Source of the DNA: Larix kaempferi
Taxonomy: Eukaryota > Streptophyta > Pinopsida > Pinales > Pinaceae
DNA: 64,000 bases
Assembly (NCBI GenBank): GCA_027924585.1
Contig: BSBM01001447.1
Span: 62,001-126,000 of the forward strand
Direction of reading: 5' to 3'
Made by a program: the position numbers and the translations under genes. This document shows, in pieces, positions 26,099-37,782 of the stretch (the stretch's first letter is position 1; every line of letters begins with the position of its first letter). The notes beneath the pieces were generated by a model. The model was not told the origin of the DNA and made no database searches. It was given only the letters and a program-made list of their open reading frames with translations.

Positions 26099-26742
26099 AT
26101 GATCTAGGGGTTTAGAGATAAAGAGAGAAAATATGAGGGAGTAGTTAGGGAAAGTAGGAGAGAGAAGAATGGAGGGTTATGGAAAGGTGGGACTGGAGAG
26201 AGAGAGAGAGAGATGGGGGTTATGGATTTAGAGAGAGAGAGAGATAGTTTAGGGATTATGGTTTTAGAGAATGAAAGATAGATAGAAAGAGAGATATTGG
26301 TGGTTAGGTTTTATAGAGAGATAGAGATATTAGGTGCTAGGGTTTTATATTGAGAGAGAGATATTGGAGGTTAGGGATGTAGGGAGAGAGAGATATAGAA
26401 AGAGAGATATTGGGGTTATCAGTTTAGAGAGGGATAAAGAGATTGGGGGTTAAGGTTTTAGAGATATAGAGAGATAAAAAGAGATGTATTTTGGCTTAGG
26501 TGTTTAGAGAGAGAGAGAGATTAGGGGTTAGTCGTTTTGAGTGAGAGAGGAAGAGAGAGAGAGAGAGAGAGATTTTAGGTTAGATATTTAGAGAGAGATA
26601 TCACATGGGAAGGATTGAAGGATAGTGGTGTGGGGAAAGGGATAGTTGTAGGAGGGTGAGGAGTGGGGGTTTGGAGGGGAAGAGAGAGAGATTGTAGGTT
26701 AGGGTTTGAGAGGGAGAGAGATAGAGAGATCACATGGGAAGC

Positions 26743-26980
26743 ATCGATGGTTAGCAATGCAGTTATATGGTTAAGGGGATTAGGGTTAGGGATTAGTGGG
26801 ATAAATAGAGCGATAGAGAGAGAGAGAGAGAAGGGGAGGAGGAGAGATAGAGGCTTGGGAAAATAGTGAGAAGAAGGGGTTAGGGTTTAGGATAATAAAG
26901 AGGGTATATGGAGAGAAGTGGGAGTTAGGATTTATACTATAGGAGCAGATGGGGGGTTGAGAGAGAGAGAGAGAGGAAGT
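26743..26980 (+). repeat. GA-block family Y unit, copy 1
   Basis: Landmarks are ATCGATGGTTAGCAATG, then ATATGGTTAAGGGGATTAGG, then GATAATAAAGAGGGTATATG 149 bp on, then AGGATTTATACTATAGG. Related copies start near 27662, 32446, 33332, 35797 and 36773, with a partial one near 34600. Confidence 0.85.
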
Positions 26981-27661
26981 CGTGTTATAAAGAGGGATGG
27001 GGGTTATTGAAAGGAGTGGAGAGAGATGGGGGTTGGGTTATAGAGAGTGATGGGGGGTTAAGGAAAGGTGGGGTTGTATAGAGTGTAGGAGAGAGAGAGG
27101 GGGGGGTGTTAGGCAAAGTTGTGGCTAGAGAGAGAGACAAGGATGAGGATGGTTAGTGAGAGAAGGAGATGGTTGCACTAGCTAGAGAGGAAGAGAAATA
27201 TATAAAGAGAGAGATTGGTGGTTAGTGGTTAAGAGATAGAGAGAGAGGGATTGGGGGTTAGGAGTTTAGAGAGAGAGAGAGAGATTGGTGGTTTGGGGTT
27301 CAGAGAGAGAGATATTGGAGCTTAGGGGTGTAGAGAAAGAGAGATAGAAAGAGAGAGATTGGTGGTTAGTCGTTTAGAGAAAGAGAGAGATTGGGAGTTA
27401 GTTGTTTAGAGAGAGAAATATTAAAGGTTAGGAGTTTAAAGAGAGGAATGGGGAGGTGGTTAATGGTGTGGGAAAGAGAGATGTAGAGTGGGAGGGTTAA
27501 GGGTAGGAGTGTGAAGAGTGGGGGTTTTGGGGAGGAGATAAGGAGAGAGAGAGAGAAATTAGGTATTAGGGTTTTAGAGAGAGAGAGAGAGAGAGAGAGA
27601 TTATGGGTTAGGGGTTTAGAGAGAGAGAGAGCGAGAGGGAGAGAGGGGTCATAGGGGGAGT

Positions 27662-27910
27662 GTCGATGGTTAGTGATATACGTATATGGTTAGGGGTAGT
27701 AGGGTTAGGGATAAGAGGGATAAAGAGGGAGAGAGAGAGGGAGACGAGGAGAGAGGGAGGATTAGAGTAATAGAGAGAGACGATATTTAGGATTTTGGGT
27801 AATAAATAGGGTACATATAGAGCTGGGGGGTTGAGAAAGAGAGAGAGGTTAAGGGTTATGTTTTATGTTATAAGGGAAGATAGAGTTTTAAGAGAGAGGG
27901 GGGGTGAGCT
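27662..27910 (+). repeat. GA-block family Y unit, copy 2
   Basis: TCGATGGTTAGTGATATACG is followed 139 bp later by GGTAATAAATAGGGTACAT and then TTATGTTTTATGTTATAAGG. Confidence 0.83.
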
Positions 27911-27999
27911 TATAGAGAGGGAATGGGATAGGAAAATGTGGGGCTAAAGAGAGAGAGGGGGATGGTTAGGGAAAGGAGGAGATAGAGGAGAAGGGGGTA

Positions 28000-28107
28000 T
28001 TAGGGAAAGGTGGGGCTGGAGAGAGAGGGAGAGATAGAGAGAGAGAGGGATTTGGGAAGAGAGAAAGAGAGAGAGATAGACAAAGAGATATAGGTGGTTA
28101 GGGGTTT

Positions 28108-28140
<33 letters not shown>

Positions 28141-28244
28141 GAGAGAGAGAGAGATTAGAGTTTAGGGGTTTAGAGAGAGAGACGAAGAGAGAGATTGGTG
28201 GTTAGGGGTTTATAGTGAGAGAGAGAGATTAGGGGTTAGGGATT

Positions 28245-28300
<56 letters not shown>

Positions 28301-28851
28301 AGGCAAGGGGTTTAGAGAGAGAGAGAGAAAATAGAGGCAAGGGGTTTAGAGAGAGAGAGAGAGAGAGATATTAGGGGTTGGGGATTTAGAGAGAGAGAGA
28401 GATTGGCAGTTAGGGGATTATAGAGAGAGTGAGAGAATGAAAGTCATGATTTTAAAGCAAGAGAGAGATTGAGATAATGGTGGTTAGGGGTTTAGAGAGA
28501 GAGAGATATTGGGGGTTGGGGGTTTAGAGAGAGAGAGATATTGAGTCTTAGGGATTGAGAGAGAGAGAGAGTTAGTGAGAGAGGCAAAGGGGGGTGCATT
28601 GGTTAGAGATGAAGAGATATATAGAATGAGAGAGATTAGTCATTAAGGGTTGACAGAGAGAGAGAGAGATTATGGGTTAGGGGTTTGGAGAGAGATATTG
28701 GGGGTTTAGAGAGAGATAGATTGGGGGTTAGTAGTTTAGAGATAGAGAGATTTAGGTTTGGCGGTTTATATACATAGATAGATAGAGAGAGAGAGATTGG
28801 AGGTTAGGTGTTTAGAGAGAGTGTGTGAGAGAGATTGGAGGTTAGGTGTTT

Positions 28852-28882
<31 letters not shown>

Positions 28883-29135
28883 GAGAGAAGGAGAGAGAGA
28901 TTGGGGGTTAGGGTTTTAGATAGAAGGAGAGAGATTGGTGTTATGGGTTTAGAGAGAGATATTGGAGGTTAGGGGTTTATAGAGAGAGATAGAAAGAGCG
29001 AGAGAGAGAGAGCATAAGGGGGAGGGGTAGTATTGGTCGAGAGAGAGAGAGAGATTGAAGGGTGGCGATTACTAGTAGGAGTAGGAGTGGGTAGTTAGGT
29101 GTAAGGGAGGAGTAGGGGGATAGGTATATATATAG
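28000..29135 (+). repeat. GA-block segment co-linear with 24808-25790, copy 2
   Basis: This is the second copy of the ordered words listed for 24808-25790, including the CA/TA microsatellite after GGGGTTTACACACA. Confidence 0.82.
28246..28296 (+). repeat. (GA)n microsatellite
   Basis: This is an uninterrupted GA run of about 51 bp, one of the longest in the block. Comparable runs lie at 26061-26096, 30782-30820, 34087-34122, 35834-35880 and 37210-37252. Confidence 0.95.
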
Positions 29136-29970
29136 AAGGAGAGAGGGATGGGGGTCGGTTAGTGGTGGGGGAGAGAGAGAGAGAGAGAGAATGCGGGGTG
29201 TAGTGGTACACAGGTTAAGTGTGGGTCTTTGAAGAAAAATGTATAGAGAGAGAGAGAGAGCAAGAGAGATTACGAAGTAGGGGTTTAAAGAGAGAGATAG
29301 ATTAGGGGTTGTGAATTTCTAGAGAGAGAGGGAGAGATTAGGGGGAGGGGCTAGAGGGATAGAGAAAGAGATAGGGATGGGGATGGGGAGATTGTTATTG
29401 GTAGAGAAGATAGGGTTTGGTGGGTGAGGAGTGGAGGTTTTGGGGGGAGAGAGGGAGATATTTTAGCAATTAAGGGTTTAGAGAGAGAGAGAAAGATTGG
29501 TTGTCGGTGGCTTAGAGAGAGATACATTGGGGGTTAGGGATTTATATAAATATATATATATATATTGGGGGTTAGAGGTTTAGAGATAGAGATATAAAGA
29601 GAGAGACTGGGGTTAGGGGTTTAGAGAGAGATAGAGAGATTGGGTGTTAGGGGTTTACAAAGAGAGAGAGAGGTATGACAAAAGATTGGGGATTAGGGGT
29701 TTAGAGAGAGAAATATAGATTGGTGGTTAGGGGTTTAGAGAGAGAGAGAGAGAAATTGGGGTTTACATGTTTAGAGAGACAAAGTCATTAGGGTTTTGGT
29801 GTTTAGAGAGTGAGAGATTGGTTGTTAAGGATTTGAAGAGAGAAAGAGATATTCGAGGTTAGGGATTTAGAGAGAGAGAGTTTGGGGTTTATGCATTTAG
29901 AGAGAGAGATAAAGATAAAGATAGATATGAGAGATTGGGGGTTAAGATGTTTTTAAAGAGAGAGAGGGAG
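29013..29970 (+). repeat. GA-block family X unit, copy 2
   Basis: This 958-bp unit has the X anchor, then GGTGTAGTGGTACACAGG near 29207, then GGGGCTAGAGGGATAGAG near 29345, and then GGGTGAGGAGTGGAGG with an ATTAAGGGTTTAGAG tail. The next two units follow at nearly the same length. Confidence 0.85.
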
Positions 29971-30779
29971 CATAAGGGGGAGGGGTAGTATTGGTAGAGA
30001 GAGAGAGAGAGAGAAAGAGAGAGATTGAAGGGTGGAAGTTAGTAGCAGTAGGAGTGGCTAGTTAGGTGTAGGGGAGGAGTAGGGGGGTAGGGATATATAT
30101 AGAGGGAGAGAGGGATGGGGGGTTGGTTAGTCGTGGGGGGTGGAGATAGGGAGAGAGAGAGAGAAACAGACAGACATACATAAAGAGATATAGAGATGGA
30201 GAGAGAGATTAGGGATTAGAGGTTTAAAGAGAGATAGATTAGGGGTTAGGATTTTCTAGAGAGAGAGAGATTGTGGGGTGGGGCTAGAGGCATATAGAGA
30301 GAAAGCGAGGGATGGTGATATTGTTAGTGGTAGGGGATATAGGGTTAGGAGGGTGAGGAGTGGGTGTTTTGGGGGGAATAGAAGGAGATATATTAGTTAT
30401 TAAGGGTTTAGAGAGAGAGAGAGAGAGAGATTAGGTGTTAGTTGCTTAGAGAGAGAAATTGAGGGCTAGGTATTTAGACACACACACACACAGATTGGAG
30501 TTTAAGTGTTCAGAGAGAGAGACTAGGGTTAGGTGTTTAGAGAGATATAGAGATATTAGGGATTCAGGGAGAGAGAGATAGAAAGAGAGAGAATTGTGGC
30601 TAGGGGTTTAGAGAGAGAGAGATTGCAGGTTAGGGGTTTACAAAAAGAGAGAGAGGGAGTGTGAGATATTGGGGGTTAGCGGATTAGAGAGAGAAATTGT
30701 GGTTTTGCAAGTTTAGAGAGACATACTGATTAGGCGTTTGGCGTTTAGATAGAGAGAGAGAGATGGTGGTTAAGGATTT

Positions 30780-30824
<45 letters not shown>

Positions 30825-30938
30825 AGGTTAGGGATTTAGAGAGAGAAAGAGTTTTGGGTTTATGCATTTAGAGAGAGGGATAAATATGGAGATAGAGATG
30901 AGAGATTGGAGTTCAGAGGTTTTTAGAGAGAGAGAGAG
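29971..30938 (+). repeat. GA-block family X unit, copy 3
   Basis: This 968-bp unit has the same ordered landmarks: X anchor, GGGGCTAGAGGCATATAG near 30288, GGAGGGTGAGGAGTGGG near 30350, and TTATTAAGGGTTTAGAG near 30395. The GTACACAGG landmark is missing here. Confidence 0.83.
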
Positions 30939-30962
30939 CATAAGGTGGAGGGGTAGTATTGG

Positions 30963-30996
<34 letters not shown>

Positions 30997-31980
30997 CGAG
31001 GGTGGCAATTAGTAGTAGGAGTAGGAGTGGGTAGTTAGGTGTAGCGGAGGAGTAGGGGGAGAGGGATGAATATAGAGGGAGAGATGGATGGAACATTGGT
31101 TAATGGTGAGAGAGATAGAGAAAGAATGGGGGGTGTAGGGGTACACAGGTTTAGTGTGGGTCTTTGAGGGAATATATATATAAAGAGAGAGAGGTATTAG
31201 GGATTAGGGTTTTAAAGAGAGATAGATTAGGGGTTGGGATTTTCTAGAGATAGAGAGAGATTGTGGGGAGGGGCTAGAGGGATAAAGACAGAGAGAAGTA
31301 TGGTGATATTTCCAGAGCTAGGGGAGATAGGGTTAGGAGGGTGAGAAGTGGGGGTTTTGGGGGGAATAAAGGGAGATATATTAGTTTTTAATGGTTTAGA
31401 GAGAGAGAGAGAGAATGGGTGTTAGTGGCTTAGAGAGAGAAATTGGGGGTTAGGTATTTAGACAAAGAGAGAGAGAGAGAGATATTGGAGGTTAAGGGTT
31501 TAGAGAGAGAGATACTAGGGTTAGTCGTTTAGAGGGAGATAGATATATTAGGGGTTAGGGCTTCAGAGAGAGAGATAGAAAGAGAGAGAATGGTAGTTAG
31601 GGGTTTAGAGAGAGAGAGATTGGAGGTTAGGGGTTTAAAGAAAGAGAGAGAGGGAGGGTGAGAGATTGGGGGCTAGGGGTTTAGAGAGATAAATATAGAT
31701 TGGTGGTTAGGGGTTTAGAGAGAGATAGAGAGAGAGAGAGAGAGAAATTGGGGTTTACAAGTTTAGAGATACATAGTGATTAGGGTTTGGTGTTTAGGGA
31801 AAAAGAGAGATCGGTGGTTAAGGATTTGAAGAGAGAGAGAGAGAGAGAGAGAGATTTGAGGTTGAGGATTTAGAGAGAGATAGAGAGAGTAGTGCGTTTA
31901 TGGATTTAGTGGGAGGGATAAAGTTAGAGATAGAGATGAGAGATTCAGGTTCAGAGGTTTTTAAAGAGAGAGAGAGAGAG
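30939..31980 (+). repeat. GA-block family X unit, copy 4
   Basis: This 1042-bp unit has the X anchor as CATAAGGTGGAGGGG, GGTGTAGGGGTACACAGG near 31133, GGGGCTAGAGGGATAAAG near 31271, then GGAGGGTGAGAAGTGGGGG. Confidence 0.83.
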
Positions 31981-32440
31981 AATAAGGGGGAGGGGTCGTA
32001 TTGGTAGAGAGAAAGAGAGAGATTCAAGGTGGTGGTTAGCAGTAGGAGTAGAAGTGGGTAGTTAGGTGTAGTGGAGGAGTAGGGGGAGAGGGATATATAT
32101 ATATAGGGAGATATGGATGGGGATTTTGTTAGTGGTGAGAGAGAGAGAGAGAATATGGGGTGTAGGGGTACACAGATTAAGTTTGTGTCTTTGAGGGAAA
32201 ATATATATATATAGAGAGAGAGAGTGAGAGAGATTAGGGATTAGGGGTTTGGATTCTCTAGAGAGAGTGAGAGAGAGATTGGGGGAAGGGGCTAGATGAA
32301 TAGAGAGAGAGAGGGGGATGGTGAGATTGTTAGTGGTAAAGGATATAGGGTTAGGATGGTGAGGATTAGGGGTTTCAAGGGGAGAGAAAGTTAGAGAGAT
32401 TATGGGCTAAGAGTTTAGAGAGAGAGAGAGAGATCATGGG
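31981..32440 (+). repeat. GA-block family X unit, copy 5 (partial)
   Basis: The X anchor is AATAAGGGGGAGGGGTCG, then GGTGTAGGGGTACACAG near 32160, then GGGGCTAGATGAATAGAG near 32288. The unit then passes into a family Y unit. Confidence 0.8.
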
Positions 32441-32445
32441 GGAGC

Positions 32446-32680
32446 ATTGATGGTTACTAATGAAGGTATATGGTTAGGGGGATTAGGGTTTGGGATTATG
32501 GAGATAGAGAGAAAGAGAGAGAATGGGAAGAGGAGAGAGGGAGGTAGGGAGGTTTAGAGAAATAGAGAGAGAAATGAGTTAGGGTTTAGGGTAATAAAGA
32601 GGGTACATAGAAAGATGGCGGGGTTACACTCTATGGATTAGGGGAATATGGAGTATTGAGAGAGAGAGAAGGGGAATGGG
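32446..32680 (+). repeat. GA-block family Y unit, copy 3
   Basis: ATTGATGGTTACTAATGAAG is followed 146 bp later by GGTAATAAAGAGGGTACATAG, then CACTCTATGGATTAGGGG. Confidence 0.83.
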
Positions 32681-33331
32681 GTTATAAAGAGCGAGGAGAG
32701 GTTAGGGAAAGGAGGGATGAGAGGGGTGTTTCAGTTAGAGAGAGGGAAGGGAGTTAGATAGATATGTAGTTGGAGAGAGAGAGTGGGGAGATGCTATGGA
32801 AAGGGGGAGAGAGAGAGGAAGGGGCTTAGGGAAAGGTGGTGAGAGAGAGAGAGAGAGAGAGAGGGAGAGGGGAGTTAAAGGAGGAGGAGGAGGGTTTGTA
32901 GGAGAGGGAGAGGGGGATCATTGTGTAGAGAGGAAGAGATAGATAGAAAGAGAAATATTAGAGGTTAGGGGTTTAGAGAAAGAGAGAGAGATTGGGGGTT
33001 AGGGGTTTAGAGAGAGATTGGGGGTTAGGGATTTAAAGAGAGAGAGAGAGAGGAGGAGGTTAGATATTTAGAGAGAGAGAAAGACTAGGGGTTAGGTGTT
33101 TAGCGAGAGAGAGAGAGATAAAAAGAGATAAAGAGAGAGAGACTGGGGGAGTTTGGGGAAGAGAGAGAGAGAGAAGGATGGGGATATTGTTATTGGTAGG
33201 AGAGAGATAGAGATATAGTGGGGGTAAGGGTTAGGAGGGTGAGGAGTGGGGGTTTGGGGGAGGAGAGAGGGAGAGATATTAGGTGCTAGGGGTTAAGATA
33301 AAGACAGAGGGAGAGATATTGGTAGGGAAGT

Positions 33332-33570
33332 ATCGATGGTTAGTGATACATGTATATGGTTAGGTGGAGTAAGATTATGGATTACACGATAATGAGAGAG
33401 ACAAAGTGAAGGGGGAAAGGAGAAAGGGAGGGAGAGAGAGGGAGGCCTAGAGAAAAATGGAGAGCATGGGTTTATGGTTTAGGGTAATAAAAAGGGTACA
33501 TTGATCTATGCGGGCTTAGGATTTATGGTATAGGGGAAGATGGGAGGTTGAGAGAAAGAGAGAGAGGGAA
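33332..33570 (+). repeat. GA-block family Y unit, copy 4
   Basis: ATCGATGGTTAGTGATACAT is followed 153 bp later by GGTAATAAAAAGGGTACAT and then AGGATTTATGGTATAGGGG. Confidence 0.83.
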
Positions 33571-34083
33571 GGAGTGGGGTTATAAAGAGGGATGATGGGT
33601 TAGGTAAAGGAGGAGAGAGAGGGGGGTTTCGGTTATAGAGAGGGATGGAGTGTTATAGATTGTTGTTAATGGAGAGAGAGAGAGAGATGGGAGGTTAAGG
33701 GTTTAGAGACACAAAGAGAGAGATTGGAGGTTAGGGGTTTAGAGAGACAGAGAGAAATAGAGATTGGGAGTTAGGTATTTACAGAGACAGAGAGAAAGAT
33801 ATTGGGAGTTAGTAGTTTAGAGAGAGAGAGGAGCGTTAGTGAGAGAGGGAGAGAGGCAGAATTTGGAAGTGAGGAAGAGAGAGATATACATAGAGATATT
33901 GGTGGTTAGGGGTTTAGACAGTGAGAGATTGGAGGTTATGGGCTTAAATAATGAGAGAGATTAGGATTTATATAGAGAGAGAAAGAGATAGATTGGAGGT
34001 TAGGGTTTTAGAGAGGGATATAGAGATTAGGGGTTAGTGGTTTAGAGAGAGAGGGGGAGATTGGGGGGTAGGAGCTTAGATAG

Positions 34084-34125
<42 letters not shown>

Positions 34126-34559
34126 ACAGTTAGTGGTTTAGAGAGAGATATTGGCAGTTAGAGGTTTAGAGAGAGATATTGGAGGTTAGGGATTTAGAGA
34201 GAGAGACAGAGAGAGATTGGAGGTTAGGTTTTGGATAGAGAGAGATATTGGTAGTTAGGGGTTTAGAGTGAGATAGAGATTGGGGGTTAAGGGTTTAAAT
34301 ATATAGAGAGAGATTGGGAGTTAATAGTGGTTTAGAGAGAGATAGATCACAAGGGAAGGATGGATGGTTAGTGGTGTGGGGGAGAGTTAGATAGAATGGG
34401 GTAGAGATCGAAGGTTAGTTTTTTATATATAGAGAGAGGAATGGGGATTGGTTAATAGTGGGGAAGTGAGAGAGATAGAGTGTGGGAGCTATGCGTAGGA
34501 GTGTGAAGAGTGGGGTTTTGTGGGAGGAGATAAAGAGAGAGAGATATTAGGGGTTTGGG

Positions 34560-34720
34560 GTTTAGAGAGAGAGAGAGAGGGAGGCTTACAGAAATTGAGA
34601 GATCAAGGGGTTATGGCCTTAGGGTAATAAGGAGGTATATAGAGAGATGGGGGGTTGAGGAAGATATATTAGAGATTAAGGATTAGGGTTTATGTTATAG
34701 GAGAAGACACGGGGTTAAGA
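34560..34720 (+). repeat. GA-block family Y unit, partial copy 5
   Basis: Only the second half is clear: GAGGCTTACAGAAATTGAG, then GGTAATAAGGAGGTATATAG near 34624 and AGGGTTTATGTTATAGGAG near 34693. Its left half is missing. The same GCTTACAGAAATTGAG word occurs in copy 7. Confidence 0.75.
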
Positions 34721-34890
34721 GAGAAAGAACGGGGGTTAGGGAAAGCAATAGAGAGAGAGAGGGGGGGGATGGATTAGAGAGAGTGAGGGAGGGTAATGAA
34801 AGGTGGGGTTGGAGAGAGAGAGAGGGGGTGCATTGGGGAGAGAGGAAGAGAGAGGTAGATAGAAAGATATTGGTGGTTAGGGTTTTACAG

Positions 34891-34928
<38 letters not shown>

Positions 34929-35796
34929 GGATAGGGATTTAGAGAGAGAGAGAGAGAGAGAGGTTGAGGGTTAGGGATTTAGATAGAGGGAGAGAGAGAT
35001 ATTGGGGTTATAGATGTAGAGAGAAATAGAGAGATTGGGGGTTAGGGATTTATAAAGAGAAAGAGTGTTAGAAAGAGAGAGAATGGTGGTTTCGGGTTTA
35101 GAGAGAGAAAGAGATAATGGGGTTAGGGATTTAGAGAGAGAGAGATTGGGGTTTAGGGGTTTAAATATAGATATGTGTTGGGGTTTAAGAGATAAATATA
35201 GAAGAGAGAGATTGGTTTTTAGGAGTTTAGAGAGAGAGAGATATATTGGAGGTTAGGTGTTTAAAGAGAGAGAGAGAGAGAGAGAGAGATTGGGGGTTAG
35301 GGTGTAGAGAGAGAGAGAGAATAGATGTTAGGGGTTTAGAGAGAGAGAGATTGGAGGTTAGGTGTTTAGAGAGAGAGAGAGATATTGGTGGCTGGTGGTT
35401 TAGAGAGAGAGAGAGAGATTATAGGTTATGGGTTTAGAGAGAGAGAGATTGGAGTTTGGGAGTTTAGAGAGAGAGAGAGAGAGAGGAAGAGATTGGGGGT
35501 TAGCAGTTTAGAGAGAGAGAGAGAGATCGCAAGGGGAGTATGGATTTTTAGTGGTGTGGGGGAGAGATAGATAAAGTGGGAGGGAGGGGTAGGAGGGTGA
35601 GGAATGGGTGTTTGAGAGAGAGAGATATATAAATTGTGGTTTACATGTTTAGAGAGAGAGAGAGAGGGAGAGGAGTTAGATAGAATGGGATAGAGGGGTA
35701 GGAGGGTGAGGGGTGGTGGTTGGGAGAGAGAGAGGGAGGGAGATATTGTGAGTTACGGGTTTAGAGAGAGAGAGAGAGAGAGATCATATGGGGAGC

Positions 35797-35832
35797 ATTG
35801 ATGGTTAGTGATGTCAGTATATGGTTAGGGAT

Positions 35833-35882
<50 letters not shown>

Positions 35883-36010
35883 TGGGGAAGAGGAGAGACA
35901 TATGCTTAGATAAATAGTGAGAGGAGGGGGTTATGGTTTAGGGTAATAAAGAGGGCACATAGAGGGATGGGGGATTTAGGATTTCTATTATAGGGAAGGA
36001 TGGGGGTTTG
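35797..36010 (+). repeat. GA-block family Y unit, copy 6
   Basis: ATTGATGGTTAGTGATGTCAG is followed 147 bp later by GGTAATAAAGAGGGCACATAG and then AGGATTTCTATTATAGGG. Confidence 0.83.
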
Positions 36011-36772
36011 AGAGAGAGAGAGGCAGTGGAGTTATAATGAGGGAGTGAGGTTAGTGAAAGGAGTAGAGAGAGGGGGGGTTGTGTTAGAGAGAGGGAAGGG
36101 GGCTACAGAAATTTGGGGCTATAGAGAGGGAGATAGACAGAGAGACGAGGATGACAATGGTTAGTGAGAGAGGGAGAGGGGGGGGCCATGTAGAGAGGAA
36201 GAGAATAAATATAGAAAGAGAGGGATTGATGGTTAGGGGTTTAGAGGGAGAGAGAAATTGGGGCTTAGGGGTCTAGAGAGAGAGATATTGGGGGTTAGAA
36301 ACTTAGAGAGAGAGAGAGAGAGATTAGAATTTAAGGGTTTAGAGAGAGATTAGAGGTTAAGGGTTAAGGGTTTAGAGAGAGAGAGATTGGTGGTTTGGAG
36401 TTTAGAGAGAGAGAGAGAGAGAGAGAGATTGAAGGTTAGGAATGTAGAAAGAGAGAGAGAGATAGAGAGAGAGAGATTGGTGGTTAAGGGTTTAGAGAGA
36501 GAGAGAGACAAAAAGAAAGAGATTGGTGGTTAGGTGTTTAGAGAGAGATATTGGGGGTTAGGGGTATATAGAGATAGAGAGATCGAGGGTTAGTTGTTTA
36601 TATAGAGAGAGAGGAATGGGGAGTGGTTAACAGTGGGGAAGAGAGAGAGATAGAGTCTAGGGGCTATGTGTAGGAGTTGAAGAGTGGGGGTTTGTGGGAG
36701 GAGATAAAGAGAGAGAGAGATATTAGGGGTTTGGGGTTTAGAGAGAGAGAGAGAGAGATCACGGGGGGGGCC

Positions 36773-37030
36773 ATTAATTGTTAGTGATGTGGGTATATTG
36801 TTTGGGGGAGTAGGGTTAGGGATGTGTGTGTGAGAGAGAGAGAGCCACAGAGAGAGAGAGAGAGAGAGAGAGGCAGAAGAGGAGAGAGGGAAGCTTACAG
36901 AAATTGAGAGATCAAGGGGTTAGGTATTTATGGTAATAAAGAGGTACATAGAGAGATGGGGGGTTGAGAGAGAGAGATTAGAGATTAAGGGTTAGGTTTT
37001 ATGTTATAGGGGAATATGTGGGGTTGAGAG
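36773..37030 (+). repeat. GA-block family Y unit, copy 7
   Basis: ATTAATTGTTAGTGATGTGGG is followed 160 bp later by GGTAATAAAGAGGTACATAG and then TTAGGTTTTATGTTATAGGGG. Confidence 0.83.
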
Positions 37031-37204
37031 AGAAAGAACGGGGGTTAGGGAAATCAAGAGAGAGATGGGGGGGGTTGGATTAGAGAGAGGGAGGGTGGGT
37101 AGGGAAAGGCAGGGCTGTAAAGAGAGAGAGAGAGAGAGGGAGGGGGCACATTGGGGAGAGAGGAAGAGAGAGGTAGACAGAAAGATATTGGTAGTTAGGG
37201 GTTT

Positions 37205-37256
<52 letters not shown>

Positions 37257-37653
37257 GTGGTTGGGAGTTCATAGAGAGAGAGAGATTGGGTTTTAGGGAA
37301 TTAGAGAGAGAGAGAGAGATTTGGATTACAGATGTAGAGAGAAAGAGAGAGATTGGGGGTTATGGATTTAGAGAGAGAGAGAGATGGAGAGAGAGAGAGA
37401 GAGAGAGAGAGATTGGGGTTTAGGAATTTAAAGAGAGAGATGGGTTGGGTGTTTGGAGATAGATATAGAAGAAAGATATCGATGTTTAGGATTTTAGAGA
37501 GAGAGAGAGAGAGATTGGAGGTCAGGGGTTTAGAGAGAGAGAGAGAGCATAAATGCTAGGGGTTTAGAGAGAGAGAGATTAGGGGTTAGGTGTTTAGAGA
37601 GAGAGAGAGAGGGAGAGAGAGATATTGGGGATTTATAGAGGGAGAGAGATCGC

Positions 37654-37670
37654 GGGGGGGGGGGGGGGGG
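37654..37670 (+). repeat. Poly-G tract of 17
   Basis: Seventeen consecutive G residues lie between GATCGC and TGATATGG. Related units have GATCGCAAGGGGAG at the same place (near 35526), so the tract may be an expanded G run or an assembly artefact. Confidence 0.9.
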
Positions 37671-37746
37671 TGATATGGATTTTTAGTGGTGTGGGGGATA
37701 GATAGATAAAGTGGGAGGGAGGGGTGAGAGGGTGAGGAGTGGGTGT

Positions 37747-37782
<36 letters not shown>

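Noticed and set aside
34783-35570. Arg/Glu-rich open frames in the GA block (ERERERER strings) and the opposite-strand Ser/Leu-rich frames
   Set aside because: They are direct translations of GA or TC dinucleotide runs, present in any such repeat.
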